Below are positions 7,263 through 14,984 of a stretch of DNA of 24,155 nt, piece by piece; within the stretch, counting starts at the first letter, position 1, and every line of letters starts with the position of its first letter. The position numbers and the translations under genes were made by a program. Below the pieces are notes generated by a model, which was not told the DNA's origin, made no database searches, and saw nothing but the letters and a program-made list of their open reading frames with translations. This stretch comes from a virus. The stretch spans positions 1-24,155 of the IMG/VR virus record IMGVR_UViG_3300008267_009933; one strand, written 5' to 3'.

Positions 7263-7860
7263 TAAAATTAAAGAAGTAGCTAGAGGACGTAAATTCATTC
7301 TTAAACCTACCCCAGGTGGTGAAGAAGAATTTGAATCAGACGTAGTGTACGTTCCTGATTTTGAAGTTCTTTTAAAGGATATTAACCGTGCTTTAGATAC
7401 ACTTAGAACCATTGCTACAGATCCTGAAATAATCAGTGATCCTAAATTTGGTGAAATCTATAATCAATTTAGACTTCTAAGAAATACTCTTAGAACTCAT
7501 ATGAGAAAAAACTACCCTACCGAATATCAAAAAATTAAGGGTATGTTTGAAATCTCAGCTGTTAGTGGTGGTACCGCCACTTTTAATCCTGGTACTGGAG
7601 CCAATTACGCGGTACCTGCGGCCTTTAACCCTAATAAAAAAGATAAGGGTACAAAACACAAATATTACTACAAACTAGGAATGAAACCAGTTACCGAAAC
7701 TGATCCAGGAGCCACATTAGGTCCTGGTCCTAAAGCTGGTCCTAAAGGAGTAAAAAATAACTATTATGTTAAAAACTTTGGATACAAAGAAGTTAACCCA
7801 GTTAAATTAGCAGCTAAATCTAAAGCTATTGATACTAATTACCTCTGGGGAAAACCTTAA
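7246..7860 (+). CDS. hypothetical structural protein with capsid-like GGTATF-PGTG motif, 204 aa
   Basis: The N-terminal ~100 residues are helical (VLLKDINRALDTLRTIATD, YNQFRLLRNTLRTHMRKNY). Residues 100-122 hold MFEISAVSGGTATFNPGTG followed by ANYA, which aligns without gaps with the processing region of the major capsid protein in this window (Glu61 onward). The C-terminal half is Gly/Lys/Tyr-rich with two related strands, KHKYYYKLGMKPV and KNNYYVKNFGYKEV. The alignment suggests cleavage after Glu102 by the gp21-like protease, so the protein is probably an internal head or prohead-core component. The start at 7246 lies inside the upstream gene; no alternative start gives the conserved N-terminus. 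Confidence 0.75.
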   Translation: MDKLTDKIKEVARGRKFILKPTPGGEEEFESDVVYVPDFEVLLKDINRALDTLRTIATDPEIISDPKFGEIYNQFRLLRNTLRTHMRKNYPTEYQKIKGMFEISAVSGGTATFNPGTGANYAVPAAFNPNKKDKGTKHKYYYKLGMKPVTETDPGATLGPGPKAGPKGVKNNYYVKNFGYKEVNPVKLAAKSKAIDTNYLWGKP

Positions 7861-7871
7861 TATTTATTGTT

Positions 7872-8129
7872 ATGGGATATAGATATAAGCTAAAACAAAG
7901 TCTTAAAGAAGCTGATCCAAAACGTGCAGCTTTTCAACAAGAGCGTATTAAAGCTTTTGATGAAGTTACTGCTCAATTAAATAGGCTTTACCCTATGATT
8001 AGCAATGCTAAAGACGAAACTATAACCTATTACAACGAAAACCCAGGTTCATACGCAGTAGTGTATGGAACTGATTTGATTAAAAAAAGTTTAGACGATA
8101 TAGAAACTTTATTAAACCCCGATAAATAA
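7872..8129 (+). CDS. small hypothetical protein, 85 aa
   Basis: Unrecognised. The N-terminus is basic (MGYRYKLKQSLKEADPKR), followed by a helix (FDEVTAQLNRLYPMISNAKDETITYY) and a short acidic C-terminus (KKSLDDIETLLNPDK). There is no membrane segment. A TATTTATTG sequence at 7861-7869, a weak version of the repeated box, fills the gap before it. Its stop overlaps the next start (TAATG at 8127-8131). Its position in the head cluster suggests a small prohead-core protein, comparable in size to T4 gp67, but there is no sequence proof. Confidence 0.65.
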   Translation: MGYRYKLKQSLKEADPKRAAFQQERIKAFDEVTAQLNRLYPMISNAKDETITYYNENPGSYAVVYGTDLIKKSLDDIETLLNPDK

Positions 8130-9169
8130 TGAAAACCCTACAAGAACAATACAATTTACTAAAAGAAGGTAAGGGTCATAAGGATATGTTTATGAAATCA
8201 GCTCGTAGACTATTTCCAAATTACATTAGCAATGTAACACCATACGAGACAACTGTAACTATTTTAAAACAAAAGCAAATCCTATCTGAGGGTACTATCA
8301 CTAGTGGTAAAGTAGTAACAGTTGATCCATTTGCTAAGTTTAATAGTTTTTTAGGTGAAGCTAAAGCTGAAGAAAAAAAGCCTACAAAAGAAGTAACTGA
8401 CATGGAAACTAGAGGTTACGACTATAAAAACCCAAGAATGATTGATAACGTTTACGGTGAAGAATTTTTAGAAGGCTACTACGCTGAAATGAAAGATCCT
8501 AAAAACGTTGATAAGACTGTAGACGAATTAAAAGAAATCGTAGCTAAAAATTTAGCTAAAGATATTACTTACTACACAACTAACCAAGCTTTTGGTATTA
8601 AGGGAATAGGTTATTCAACTGAACATCCTGGTTTAGGTACTCCTAAAGAAGCCAAGGGCAAATACAAAGCCAGTGGTTATGGTGATTTACCTAAATCAAC
8701 AGTAAAAGAAAACATGATTAAATTAACAGATCTTCTTTCAGAAAACTATAATTACGAATTTAAGGAAGCAGAAGACCAAGAAGAAAAGTATGTCGGAGGT
8801 GACGAAAGATACGAATACGAAAAAGGTGAAAAAGCTGAAAAGAAAAAACTTCAAAAAGAAGTAGATTTAGCTACACGTGTTAAAGAAATTGAAGAAGCAG
8901 GTAATATTGCTGCTTTAGAAGCTAAAATGAATGCTGTTGATGAAGAAATCATGGCTAGAGAAGGTAAATTAAACATGGTAAAGGAAAATGAAGCCCTTGC
9001 TGAGTTTATTAACCCATCTCGTATTAAAGAAATTGAAAGAGAAATTAAAGAATTAGAAAAAGTTAAAGGTAAATACGAAAAGATTTACGAAAAAATGACT
9101 AATTCTAAGAAGAAAGAAGTAGTAGACGAGACAGCGATTGATGAAATGTCTCAAGATATCGAAATCTAA
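8129..9169 (+). CDS. hypothetical coiled-coil head-region protein, 346 aa
   Basis: Not a named family. The N-terminal ~55 residues (KEGKGHKDMFMKSARRLFPNYI) form a distinct basic segment that I associate with unknown head-cluster proteins of aquatic T4-like phages. The middle (about 95-190) is mixed, with Gly/Tyr-rich stretches (YTTNQAFGIKGIGYSTEHPG). The C-terminal part (about 215-330) is a long Glu/Lys-rich coiled coil (EIEREIKELEKVKGKYEKIY). Prohead-core proteins are often helical and charged, and it sits directly before the protease, so a core/scaffold role is likely but inferred. Confidence 0.75.
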   Translation: MKTLQEQYNLLKEGKGHKDMFMKSARRLFPNYISNVTPYETTVTILKQKQILSEGTITSGKVVTVDPFAKFNSFLGEAKAEEKKPTKEVTDMETRGYDYKNPRMIDNVYGEEFLEGYYAEMKDPKNVDKTVDELKEIVAKNLAKDITYYTTNQAFGIKGIGYSTEHPGLGTPKEAKGKYKASGYGDLPKSTVKENMIKLTDLLSENYNYEFKEAEDQEEKYVGGDERYEYEKGEKAEKKKLQKEVDLATRVKEIEEAGNIAALEAKMNAVDEEIMAREGKLNMVKENEALAEFINPSRIKEIEREIKELEKVKGKYEKIYEKMTNSKKKEVVDETAIDEMSQDIEI

Positions 9170-9170
9170 T

Positions 9171-9776
9171 ATGAAACAAGTACTAGTAGAAACCCAACTC
9201 TTCAAGGTTAATCCTGTTCAATTAACTGAAGGCTCTAAGTCTTTAGCAGGTAATCCTATTGTTGAGGGTATCTTAGCTACAGCTGAAGTTAAGAATGGTA
9301 ATGGTAGATACTATGCTAAAGAGTTATGGGAAAGAGAAATCGATAAATACATGGATATTGTTAAGGAAAACCGAGCAACCGGTGAACTTGACCACCCAGA
9401 TTCTTCTATTATCAATTTAAAAAATGTTTGCCATATTATTAGAGATATGTGGTGGGATGGAGATCACGTGGTAGGTAAAATAGAAATTCTACCTACAGCA
9501 TCTGGTAACATTCTTAAAGCACTTATTGATAATAACGTTCAAGTGGGTGTTTCTTCACGTGGAATGGGTTCTCTTAAATCAAGAGGAGACATCATGGAAG
9601 TACAAGACGACTTTGAATTGCTTTGTTGGGACTTCGTTTCAACTCCTTCTAACCCAGGCTCATATATGCACTTAGTAAGAGAAGGTAAAGAAAATAATAT
9701 TATCAATCCTTATAATAGAGTAAATTCGATTGTAACCGAAATTTTGTGTGCAAACGGGACTTGCCCTATAATATAA
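9171..9776 (+). CDS. 21: prohead core protein/maturation protease (T4 gp21-like, peptidase S77)
   Basis: 201 aa when started at ATG 9171, two bases after the upstream stop. An in-frame ATG at 9138 would add 11 residues overlapping the previous gene and is less likely, because MKQVLVETQ gives a normal gp21-like N-terminus. The catalytic His is His75 in GELDHPDS and the catalytic Ser is in QVGVSSRGMGS (Ser128 or 129), followed by the conserved WDFVSTPSNPGS. Such proteases cut prohead proteins after Glu in (L/I/V)-x-Glu sites and then digest themselves. Likely targets here are the capsid protein, the scaffold and the 204-aa head protein. The gene is followed directly by a strong terminator. Confidence 0.92.
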   Translation: MKQVLVETQLFKVNPVQLTEGSKSLAGNPIVEGILATAEVKNGNGRYYAKELWEREIDKYMDIVKENRATGELDHPDSSIINLKNVCHIIRDMWWDGDHVVGKIEILPTASGNILKALIDNNVQVGVSSRGMGSLKSRGDIMEVQDDFELLCWDFVSTPSNPGSYMHLVREGKENNIINPYNRVNSIVTEILCANGTCPII

Positions 9777-9802
9777 ATTTTCCCTCGGACGCTACCTTGG
9801 GC

Positions 9803-9831
9803 TGGCCTCTCGAAAGAGAGGCCATTTTTTT
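9803..9831 (+). terminator. Rho-independent terminator after prohead protease gene
   Basis: TGGCCTCTC-GAAA-GAGAGGCCA forms a 9-bp perfect stem (9803-9811 with 9816-9824) closed by a GAAA tetraloop and followed by a run of T. It ends the transcription unit that includes terminase to protease. Confidence 0.92.
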
Positions 9832-9967
9832 CCTTAAATGCGACTTTAAAATATCTCTATATATGTATAAGCACATAATATGCTATCTATTATATAGCAT
9901 CTAAGTTAAAGTATAACTATTATTGCGATTTTATAATAATCGTATTCCGCAAACTAAATTTTGAGGT
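9832..9967 (+). promoter_or_regulatory. leader and probable promoter region of scaffold/capsid unit
   Basis: There is no gene in this AT-rich stretch. It contains a TATGTATAA box at 9862-9870, a perfect 7-bp inverted repeat ATGCTAT/ATAGCAT (9880-9886 and 9894-9900), and a second inverted repeat CGATT/AATCG (9926-9930 and 9938-9942). The scaffold ATG follows GAGGT with almost no spacing. Lying between a strong terminator and the most highly expressed structural genes, it is the natural site for a strong late promoter and a structured 5' leader. Confidence 0.5.
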
Positions 9968-11227
9968 ATGGCAAACAGAGACTTGCTTAAAGAAGCAATC
10001 GCTGACGCAAAAGCACTTAAAGAAACTGCTATTGCAAATGCTAAAGCCGCACTCGAGGAAGCATTTAATCCTCAACTTCAAGCCATGTTCGCTAAGAAAT
10101 TAGAAGAAATGGAAGTTGAAGAAGAAGAATTAGATGAAAGACAAAAGTACGGTGGCAACAAAGGCGATGTTCCTGCTTCTAAACGTGGTGATAAAAAAGA
10201 CACTGCCGAAGAAGAAGGAGTAGAAGACTACAAGAAGAAAGTCAAGGAGGGAGATGATATCAATCTTACCCGTTTCCCAGACGAACCAGGCGAGCACGGT
10301 AACGTAGCTGGCAAAAACGTTGATGAAATGGATCTTGAAGAGCTTCTTGCCGAACTTAATGAAGAAGAGGATTCTAAAGAAATGGAAGAAAGCCTAAACG
10401 AAGCTGAAGAAGAAGAGGAAATGGAAATTGACTCTGAAGAAGAAAGCGAAGAAGAAGGTGGAGAGGAAGAGGAAATCGACCTTGAAGAAATGACTGAAGA
10501 TGAATTAAAAATGTTCATTGAGGACGTGATCAAAGACATGGTTAGCACTGGCGAATTAGAAGCTGGAGAGGAATTTGAAGCTGAGGAAGACATGGAAGAC
10601 ATGGAAGGCGAAGACGAAGAAGAACTCGACATCGAAGATGAAACAGAAGAAATCATGGAAGGTGAAGAAGAAAAAATGGAAGAAAACGTATTAGATAAAC
10701 TCAAAGCAGTTTACAACGACCCAGAAGTACTTGGTAAACTTATTACAGTAGATGGTAAAAAGATGTCCCTTAAGGATTTCTTAGCTATGGCCGCTTCAGG
10801 CGCTACTGGTGGTATGAAAAAATCAGGATCTGGTAAAACTTCTTCTGTAGGCGAAGCTGAAGACAAAATGGATGAAGCTTATGATGAGATGGAAGAAATG
10901 AAGGACAAGCTTGATGAATTGAAAGCTGAACTTCACGAAGTTAATCTCCTTAACGCTAAACTTCTTTACACCAACAAAATCTTTAGAGCTAAAAACTTAG
11001 TAGAATCACAAAAAGTTAAAGTATTAGAAGCATTCGATAAGGCTGCTACTGTAAGCGAAGTAAAACTCGTATACGAAACTTTAAGTGAGGGTATTAAAGA
11101 AAAAGCTCCTATTAAAGAAAACCTTAGCCGCGCTTCAAAACCAGCAGGCGTAGCACCAAAACAGCAAATTGTTGAAGTTGATTCACAAGTTGCTAGATGG
11201 CAAAAATTAGCTGGTATTATTAAATAA
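9968..11227 (+). CDS. 22: prohead core scaffolding protein (T4 gp22-like)
   Basis: 419 aa, extremely acidic. The N-terminus (DLLKEAIADAKALKETAIAN) is an alanine-rich helix like that of gp22-type scaffolds. Residues about 115-235 are dominated by Glu/Asp runs. A helical region near 300-330 (DEAYDEMEEMKDKLDELKAEL) is coiled coil. The C-terminus ends with VARWQKLAGIIK, a short conserved-looking tail that may contact the capsid protein. The scaffold forms the core around which capsid protein assembles and is normally degraded by the gp21-type protease. Its place between protease and capsid gene matches T4 order 21-22-23. It is longer than T4 gp22 (269 aa), mainly because of the acidic region. Confidence 0.85.
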   Translation: MANRDLLKEAIADAKALKETAIANAKAALEEAFNPQLQAMFAKKLEEMEVEEEELDERQKYGGNKGDVPASKRGDKKDTAEEEGVEDYKKKVKEGDDINLTRFPDEPGEHGNVAGKNVDEMDLEELLAELNEEEDSKEMEESLNEAEEEEEMEIDSEEESEEEGGEEEEIDLEEMTEDELKMFIEDVIKDMVSTGELEAGEEFEAEEDMEDMEGEDEEELDIEDETEEIMEGEEEKMEENVLDKLKAVYNDPEVLGKLITVDGKKMSLKDFLAMAASGATGGMKKSGSGKTSSVGEAEDKMDEAYDEMEEMKDKLDELKAELHEVNLLNAKLLYTNKIFRAKNLVESQKVKVLEAFDKAATVSEVKLVYETLSEGIKEKAPIKENLSRASKPAGVAPKQQIVEVDSQVARWQKLAGIIK

Positions 11228-11246
11228 ACAAAAACCGATATTTAAA

Positions 11247-12905
11247 ATGTCACAAATTCAATCTCTTTTAGAGTCTGCTGGTCAAGGTTGGAAAAACATG
11301 CAGTCAGACGCGGCTAAATTAGCTGCTAAGTGGGAGAAGACAGGTTTACTTGAAGGCCTTAAGTCTGAGGTCGAGAAGAACAACATGTCTTTAATTCTTG
11401 AGAACCAAGCTAAGCAATTAGTTGTTGAGACTTCTCAAATAGATGGTGGTACTGCTTCATTCACTCCAGGTACTGGTAACAACTGGGCAGGAATCGCTCT
11501 TCCATTGGTTCGTAAGGTATTTGGTCAAATCGCTGCTAAAGAATTCGTTTCTGTACAGCCGATGAACTTACCTTCAGGTCTTGTATTCTACTTAGATTTC
11601 CAATACGGTTCAACTAAGGATAACATCGTTGGTTCAAACCCTAACCAATATGTTGCTGGTCAATCAGTATACGGTCAACAGAATAGCACTCAGTACCCAT
11701 TCGCAACTACTAACACTTCTGGTGGTTTCTACGGTCCTGGTAGATTTGCTTACTCTATCTTTACTCAAAGTGACGAGTCTGTAACCTTTACTGCTGCTTC
11801 AGCTTCTTGGAAGGACGTAGGCTTTGATTCTGATCTTTCAGCTTCTGCAGCTGCTGGTCAAATCATCAAAATCTCTATCGCTAGTGGTGCTTTACCAGTT
11901 CCATCTACTCCAGACGGTAACGGTACAATGACAGTTGACTTAGAAGCAGTTAGAGGTTTCTCTTTCATGATTTCTGGAACAACTGACGTAGTTAACCAGG
12001 TTAACGCCTACAACACTAATACTTCAACTGGTGGAGTTGAAATGTACGTTTCATCTTCAGCTGGTAATATCGCAAGTGGTGCTGACGGATTGTTATTCTA
12101 CTTTGCTCAACCAACTCAAAACAACGCTGGTGACTTCGAAAACACAGCTGCTATTCCTGAGATCAACATTCAAATGAGATCACTTGCTATTGTAGCTAAA
12201 ACTCGTAAGTTAAAGGCTGTTTGGACACCTGAATTCGCTCAAGACTTGAATGCTTACCAAGCTCTTGACGCTGAAGCCGAGGTTACAAACATCATGTCTG
12301 AGCACATTTCATTGGAAATCGATTCTGAAATCCTTGCGATGTTGATCCAAGACGCTTCAGCTGGTACTGAGTACTGGTCAGCTAACAACAACATTGTTTA
12401 CAATGGTACAACAATGACAGCTTCTTCATCTGGTTTCTTCAACACTCAAGGCCAATGGTTCCAAACTCTTGGTACTAAGATGCAGAAACTTTCTAACAGA
12501 ATCCACCAGTTAACTCTTCGTGGAGGTGCTAACTTCTTAGTATGTTCTCCAACTGTAGCAACTATCCTCGAGTCAATCCCAGGATTCGCTGCTAACACAG
12601 ATGGTGATGCTTCTAAGATGGAATACGCATTCGGTATCCAGAAAGCAGGTCAATTGAACAACCGTTACACTGTATACAAAAACCCTTACATGGTTGAAAA
12701 TACCATCCTTATGGGTTACAGAGGTTCTCAATTCCTTGAGACTGGTGCTGTATTCGCTCCATACATTCCGTTGATCATGACTCCATTGATCTACGATCCA
12801 GAAACATTCGTACCTAGAAAAGGCTTAATGACTCGCTACGCGAAGAAGATGTTACGCCCTGAGTACTACGGTAAGATCTACGTATCTGGTTTGAACTCTC
12901 TTTAA
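11247..12905 (+). CDS. 23: major capsid protein (T4 gp23-like)
   Basis: 552 aa. Near the N-terminus, SLILENQAKQL (48-58) matches the position and pattern of T4 gp23 IFENQ. It is followed by LVVE-TSQIDGG, where Glu61 corresponds to the gp21 cleavage site of gp23; the mature chain would be about 491 aa. The conserved SVQPMNLPSGLVFYLDFQYG (102-121) parallels gp23's VQPMNSPTG segment. The C-terminal part has VYKNPYMVENTILMGYRG and YDPETFVPRKGLMTRYAKK, typical of gp23-type HK97-fold shell proteins. Codons here are more uniform than in neighbours, as expected for high expression. Two hairpins follow immediately. Confidence 0.95.
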   Translation: MSQIQSLLESAGQGWKNMQSDAAKLAAKWEKTGLLEGLKSEVEKNNMSLILENQAKQLVVETSQIDGGTASFTPGTGNNWAGIALPLVRKVFGQIAAKEFVSVQPMNLPSGLVFYLDFQYGSTKDNIVGSNPNQYVAGQSVYGQQNSTQYPFATTNTSGGFYGPGRFAYSIFTQSDESVTFTAASASWKDVGFDSDLSASAAAGQIIKISIASGALPVPSTPDGNGTMTVDLEAVRGFSFMISGTTDVVNQVNAYNTNTSTGGVEMYVSSSAGNIASGADGLLFYFAQPTQNNAGDFENTAAIPEINIQMRSLAIVAKTRKLKAVWTPEFAQDLNAYQALDAEAEVTNIMSEHISLEIDSEILAMLIQDASAGTEYWSANNNIVYNGTTMTASSSGFFNTQGQWFQTLGTKMQKLSNRIHQLTLRGGANFLVCSPTVATILESIPGFAANTDGDASKMEYAFGIQKAGQLNNRYTVYKNPYMVENTILMGYRGSQFLETGAVFAPYIPLIMTPLIYDPETFVPRKGLMTRYAKKMLRPEYYGKIYVSGLNSL

Positions 12906-12922
12906 TCTAAGTTTTTAGATTA
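12903..12922 (+). other. small hairpin overlapping capsid-gene stop codon
   Basis: TAATCTAA-GTTT-TTAGATTA is an 8-bp perfect inverted repeat whose first arm includes the TAA stop codon of the capsid gene. It sits 7 nt upstream of the terminator stem and lacks its own T-tract. It could protect the 3' end of the capsid mRNA; this is inference. Confidence 0.5.
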
Positions 12923-12929
12923 AAATATG

Positions 12930-12958
12930 GAGCCCCGCGAAAGCGGGGCTCTTTTTTT
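12930..12958 (+). terminator. Rho-independent terminator after major capsid gene
   Basis: GAGCCCCGC-GAAA-GCGGGGCTC forms a 9-bp GC-rich stem (12930-12938 with 12943-12951) with a GAAA tetraloop, followed by seven T residues. Confidence 0.95.
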
Positions 12959-13016
12959 ATATGTATACATGCACATTTGGGTGCAAACGTACTTTGTATA
13001 ATTTATTTTTAATCAC
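12959..13016 (+). promoter_or_regulatory. probable promoter region of the phoH/neck unit
   Basis: Directly after the terminator comes a TATGTATAC box (12960-12968), part of a perfect palindrome ATGTATACAT (12961-12970). Then comes a GCAC/GTGC inverted repeat (12971-12974 and 12981-12984) and a TATAAT-like sequence near 12997. A new transcription unit must start between the terminator and phoH, so at least one of these is likely to be a promoter element. Confidence 0.45.
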
Positions 13017-13739
13017 ATGAGTTCTAATCATCATGATGACGTTATCTTTCAAGAGAAACGTAAACCAAAAAATCCAATTAAATTTAAAATAGAACTAAAT
13101 CAAGAACAAAAAGAAGCAAAAGCCAAAATATTACAAAATACAGTCACGTTACTAGCAGGAGCTGCTGGTTCAGGTAAGACAATGTTAGCTTGCCAAATAG
13201 CACTTGAAAAATTATTCATGAAAGAGTGCGATAAAATAATAATTACACGTCCTACGGTGAGTAAAGAAGAAATTGGCTTCTTACCCGGTGATTTACGCGA
13301 AAAAATGGACCCGTGGGTGCAACCTATATACCAAAATATGTATTCGCTTTATGATAAAATGAAAATAGAGCAACTCATACAAAGTGGTCAAATTGAAATT
13401 GTTCCTGTATCATTTATGCGAGGTAGAACATTCCTAGATTCAGTAGTAATTGTAGACGAGGCACAAAACGTAACACACGAGCAAATGGAAATGATTGTTA
13501 CTCGTTTAGGTTTACGTTCAAAAATGATTGTCTGTGGAGATGATAATCAAGTAGATTTAAAATCTAAACGCGATTCTGGTTTTAGATTTTTATACACAGC
13601 TGCTAAAAAAATTAAAAATTTAGAAGCAATTTCTTTAAAAACTAACCACCGTAACCCAATTGTAGAGGATTTAATCAACTACTATGAGGAAGCATCTTTA
13701 CAAGGTGTATCTTTAGGCACATCAGGTAAAAGTAAATAA
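13017..13739 (+). CDS. phoH: PhoH-like ATPase
   Basis: 240 aa, close to the usual size of a single PhoH domain. Walker A is GAAGSGKT (48-55) and Walker B is VVIVDEAQN (143-151). The family signature ITRPTVSKEEIGFLPGDLRE (77-94 region) and the C-terminal GDDNQVDLKSKRDSGFRF and NHRNPIVEDLI are also present. PhoH proteins are P-loop ATPases related to helicase cores. In phages they are widespread accessory genes, often linked to phosphate stress or RNA metabolism, but their biochemical role is unsettled. It is unusual in sitting between capsid and neck genes, behind its own terminator/promoter region. It is followed by a TATTTATAA box. Confidence 0.92.
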   Translation: MSSNHHDDVIFQEKRKPKNPIKFKIELNQEQKEAKAKILQNTVTLLAGAAGSGKTMLACQIALEKLFMKECDKIIITRPTVSKEEIGFLPGDLREKMDPWVQPIYQNMYSLYDKMKIEQLIQSGQIEIVPVSFMRGRTFLDSVVIVDEAQNVTHEQMEMIVTRLGLRSKMIVCGDDNQVDLKSKRDSGFRFLYTAAKKIKNLEAISLKTNHRNPIVEDLINYYEEASLQGVSLGTSGKSK

Positions 13740-13748
13740 ACTTTTACA

Positions 13749-13757
13749 TATTTATAA
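13749..13757 (+). promoter_or_regulatory. TATTTATAA box before gp13-like gene
   Basis: TATTTATAACAAAAAAGC occupies the 27-nt gap after phoH; the core ends 9 nt before the ATG at 13767. It is the same element as at 4479, 6374 and 16885. Confidence 0.45.
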
Positions 13758-13766
13758 CAAAAAAGC

Positions 13767-14984
13767 ATGGCTAATATTCCTATATACGACGGTACCTCTA
13801 ACTTTACAGCGTATTCTGCGTCTGCGGCTGCTACTGCTTCATTACCACCCCCAACAGCTTTTGGTTTTTATAATAATGATGTTGATTTTAAATCAGATGC
13901 TGATAAAGTAACTACGTTTTGTGCTCGTAGATTAGGATGGCCTATTGAAAATATAGAATTACAAGATATCCAATTTTGGACTGCTTTTGAAGAAGCTGTA
14001 ACAGTTTACGGAAACGAATTATACGCTTTCAAACAGAGAGAAGATTACCTTTCTATGGAAGGCTCTCAAAATTCTTATTTTTCTGGTCAAAACTTTTCTA
14101 ATACTTTAGTTACTCCTAATTTCCAAAATATTGTTCGTTTATCTGAACAATATGGTGAGCAAGCTGGAGTAGGTGGCAACGTTACTTGGTATAGTGGTGC
14201 TCTTGAATTAACAGCTAGTGTTCAAGATTATGATTTAAATGTTTGGGCATCTCAATCATTAGGTATTAGTGGTAGCCAATTAGAAGTTAAAAATATCTTC
14301 TATCAAGGAATCCCAGCAGCAGCTCAATATTTTGCAGCAGGTGGTATGGGATTAGGAGCCGCAGCTGGTGGTTGGTTTGCTGGATTAGGTGGTGTAGCCG
14401 GATATGGTATCTATAACAACTATTTAATTAGTCCTTTAAGCTATAACGTACAAGCAATTCAAGCTACTGAATTAGCTAATGATATCTTATTCAATAACTA
14501 TACTTTTGAATTAATCAATAACCATCTTCGTATATTCCCTATCCCTGGAACCGGTGCTGATGGTAACCCAGAAAAACTTTGGTTTCAATATACTATCGTA
14601 GATGAAGTATATTCTGATTCTTTACAATCTGGTAGTGGACTTATTTCTAACGTATCTCAATATCCATATAATAACCCAATCTATTCTGAAATTAACTCAG
14701 TAGGTAGAGCTTGGATATTTGAATATACATTAGCTTTAGTAAAAGAAATGTTAGGTTACGTAAGAGGTAAATACTCTACTGTACCTATCCCAGGTGCTGA
14801 AGTAACAATGAATCAACAAGATTTACTTGCTTCTGCTACTGAAACTAAGAATGCTTTAATTGAAAAATTAAGAGATTATTTTGATCAAACTTCTCGTCAA
14901 TCCTTACTTGAAAGAAGAGCAGCTGAATCTGTAGCTAGAGTAAGTGAAATTAGTAATGTGCCAATGGTAATCTTTATTGGGTAA
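13767..14984 (+). CDS. 13: neck protein (T4 gp13-like)
   Basis: 405 aa. The N-terminal domain (FYNNDVDFKSDADKVTTF, RRLGWPIENIELQDIQFW, TAFEEAVTVYGNELY) matches what I recall of gp13-type neck proteins in T4-like phages of aquatic bacteria. gp13 joins gp14 on the portal to close the filled head and receive the tail. Residues about 189-214 form a strikingly Gly/Ala-rich stretch (FAAGGMGLGAAAGGWFAGLG), unusual for a neck protein. The C-terminal region has a helix around RAWIFEYTLALVKEMLGYVRG. The stop overlaps the next start (TAATG at 14982-14986), consistent with coupled synthesis with the gp14-like protein. Confidence 0.65.
   Translation: MANIPIYDGTSNFTAYSASAAATASLPPPTAFGFYNNDVDFKSDADKVTTFCARRLGWPIENIELQDIQFWTAFEEAVTVYGNELYAFKQREDYLSMEGSQNSYFSGQNFSNTLVTPNFQNIVRLSEQYGEQAGVGGNVTWYSGALELTASVQDYDLNVWASQSLGISGSQLEVKNIFYQGIPAAAQYFAAGGMGLGAAAGGWFAGLGGVAGYGIYNNYLISPLSYNVQAIQATELANDILFNNYTFELINNHLRIFPIPGTGADGNPEKLWFQYTIVDEVYSDSLQSGSGLISNVSQYPYNNPIYSEINSVGRAWIFEYTLALVKEMLGYVRGKYSTVPIPGAEVTMNQQDLLASATETKNALIEKLRDYFDQTSRQSLLERRAAESVARVSEISNVPMVIFIG

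Noticed and set aside
9138-9170. Upstream ATG (9138) for the protease gene
   Set aside because: It would add MMKCLKISKSN overlapping the upstream gene; ATG 9171 directly after the stop gives a typical N-terminus.
10228-10704. Minus-strand Ser-rich ORF
   Set aside because: It is the antisense of the Glu-rich (GAA/GAG) region of the scaffold gene, which reads as Ser/Phe on the other strand.
12995-13003. Classic sigma70 -35/-10 promoter (TATAAT) before phoH
   Set aside because: A TATAAT-like sequence exists but no convincing -35 at the right distance; in such AT-rich DNA it is weak evidence, so only a general promoter region is reported.
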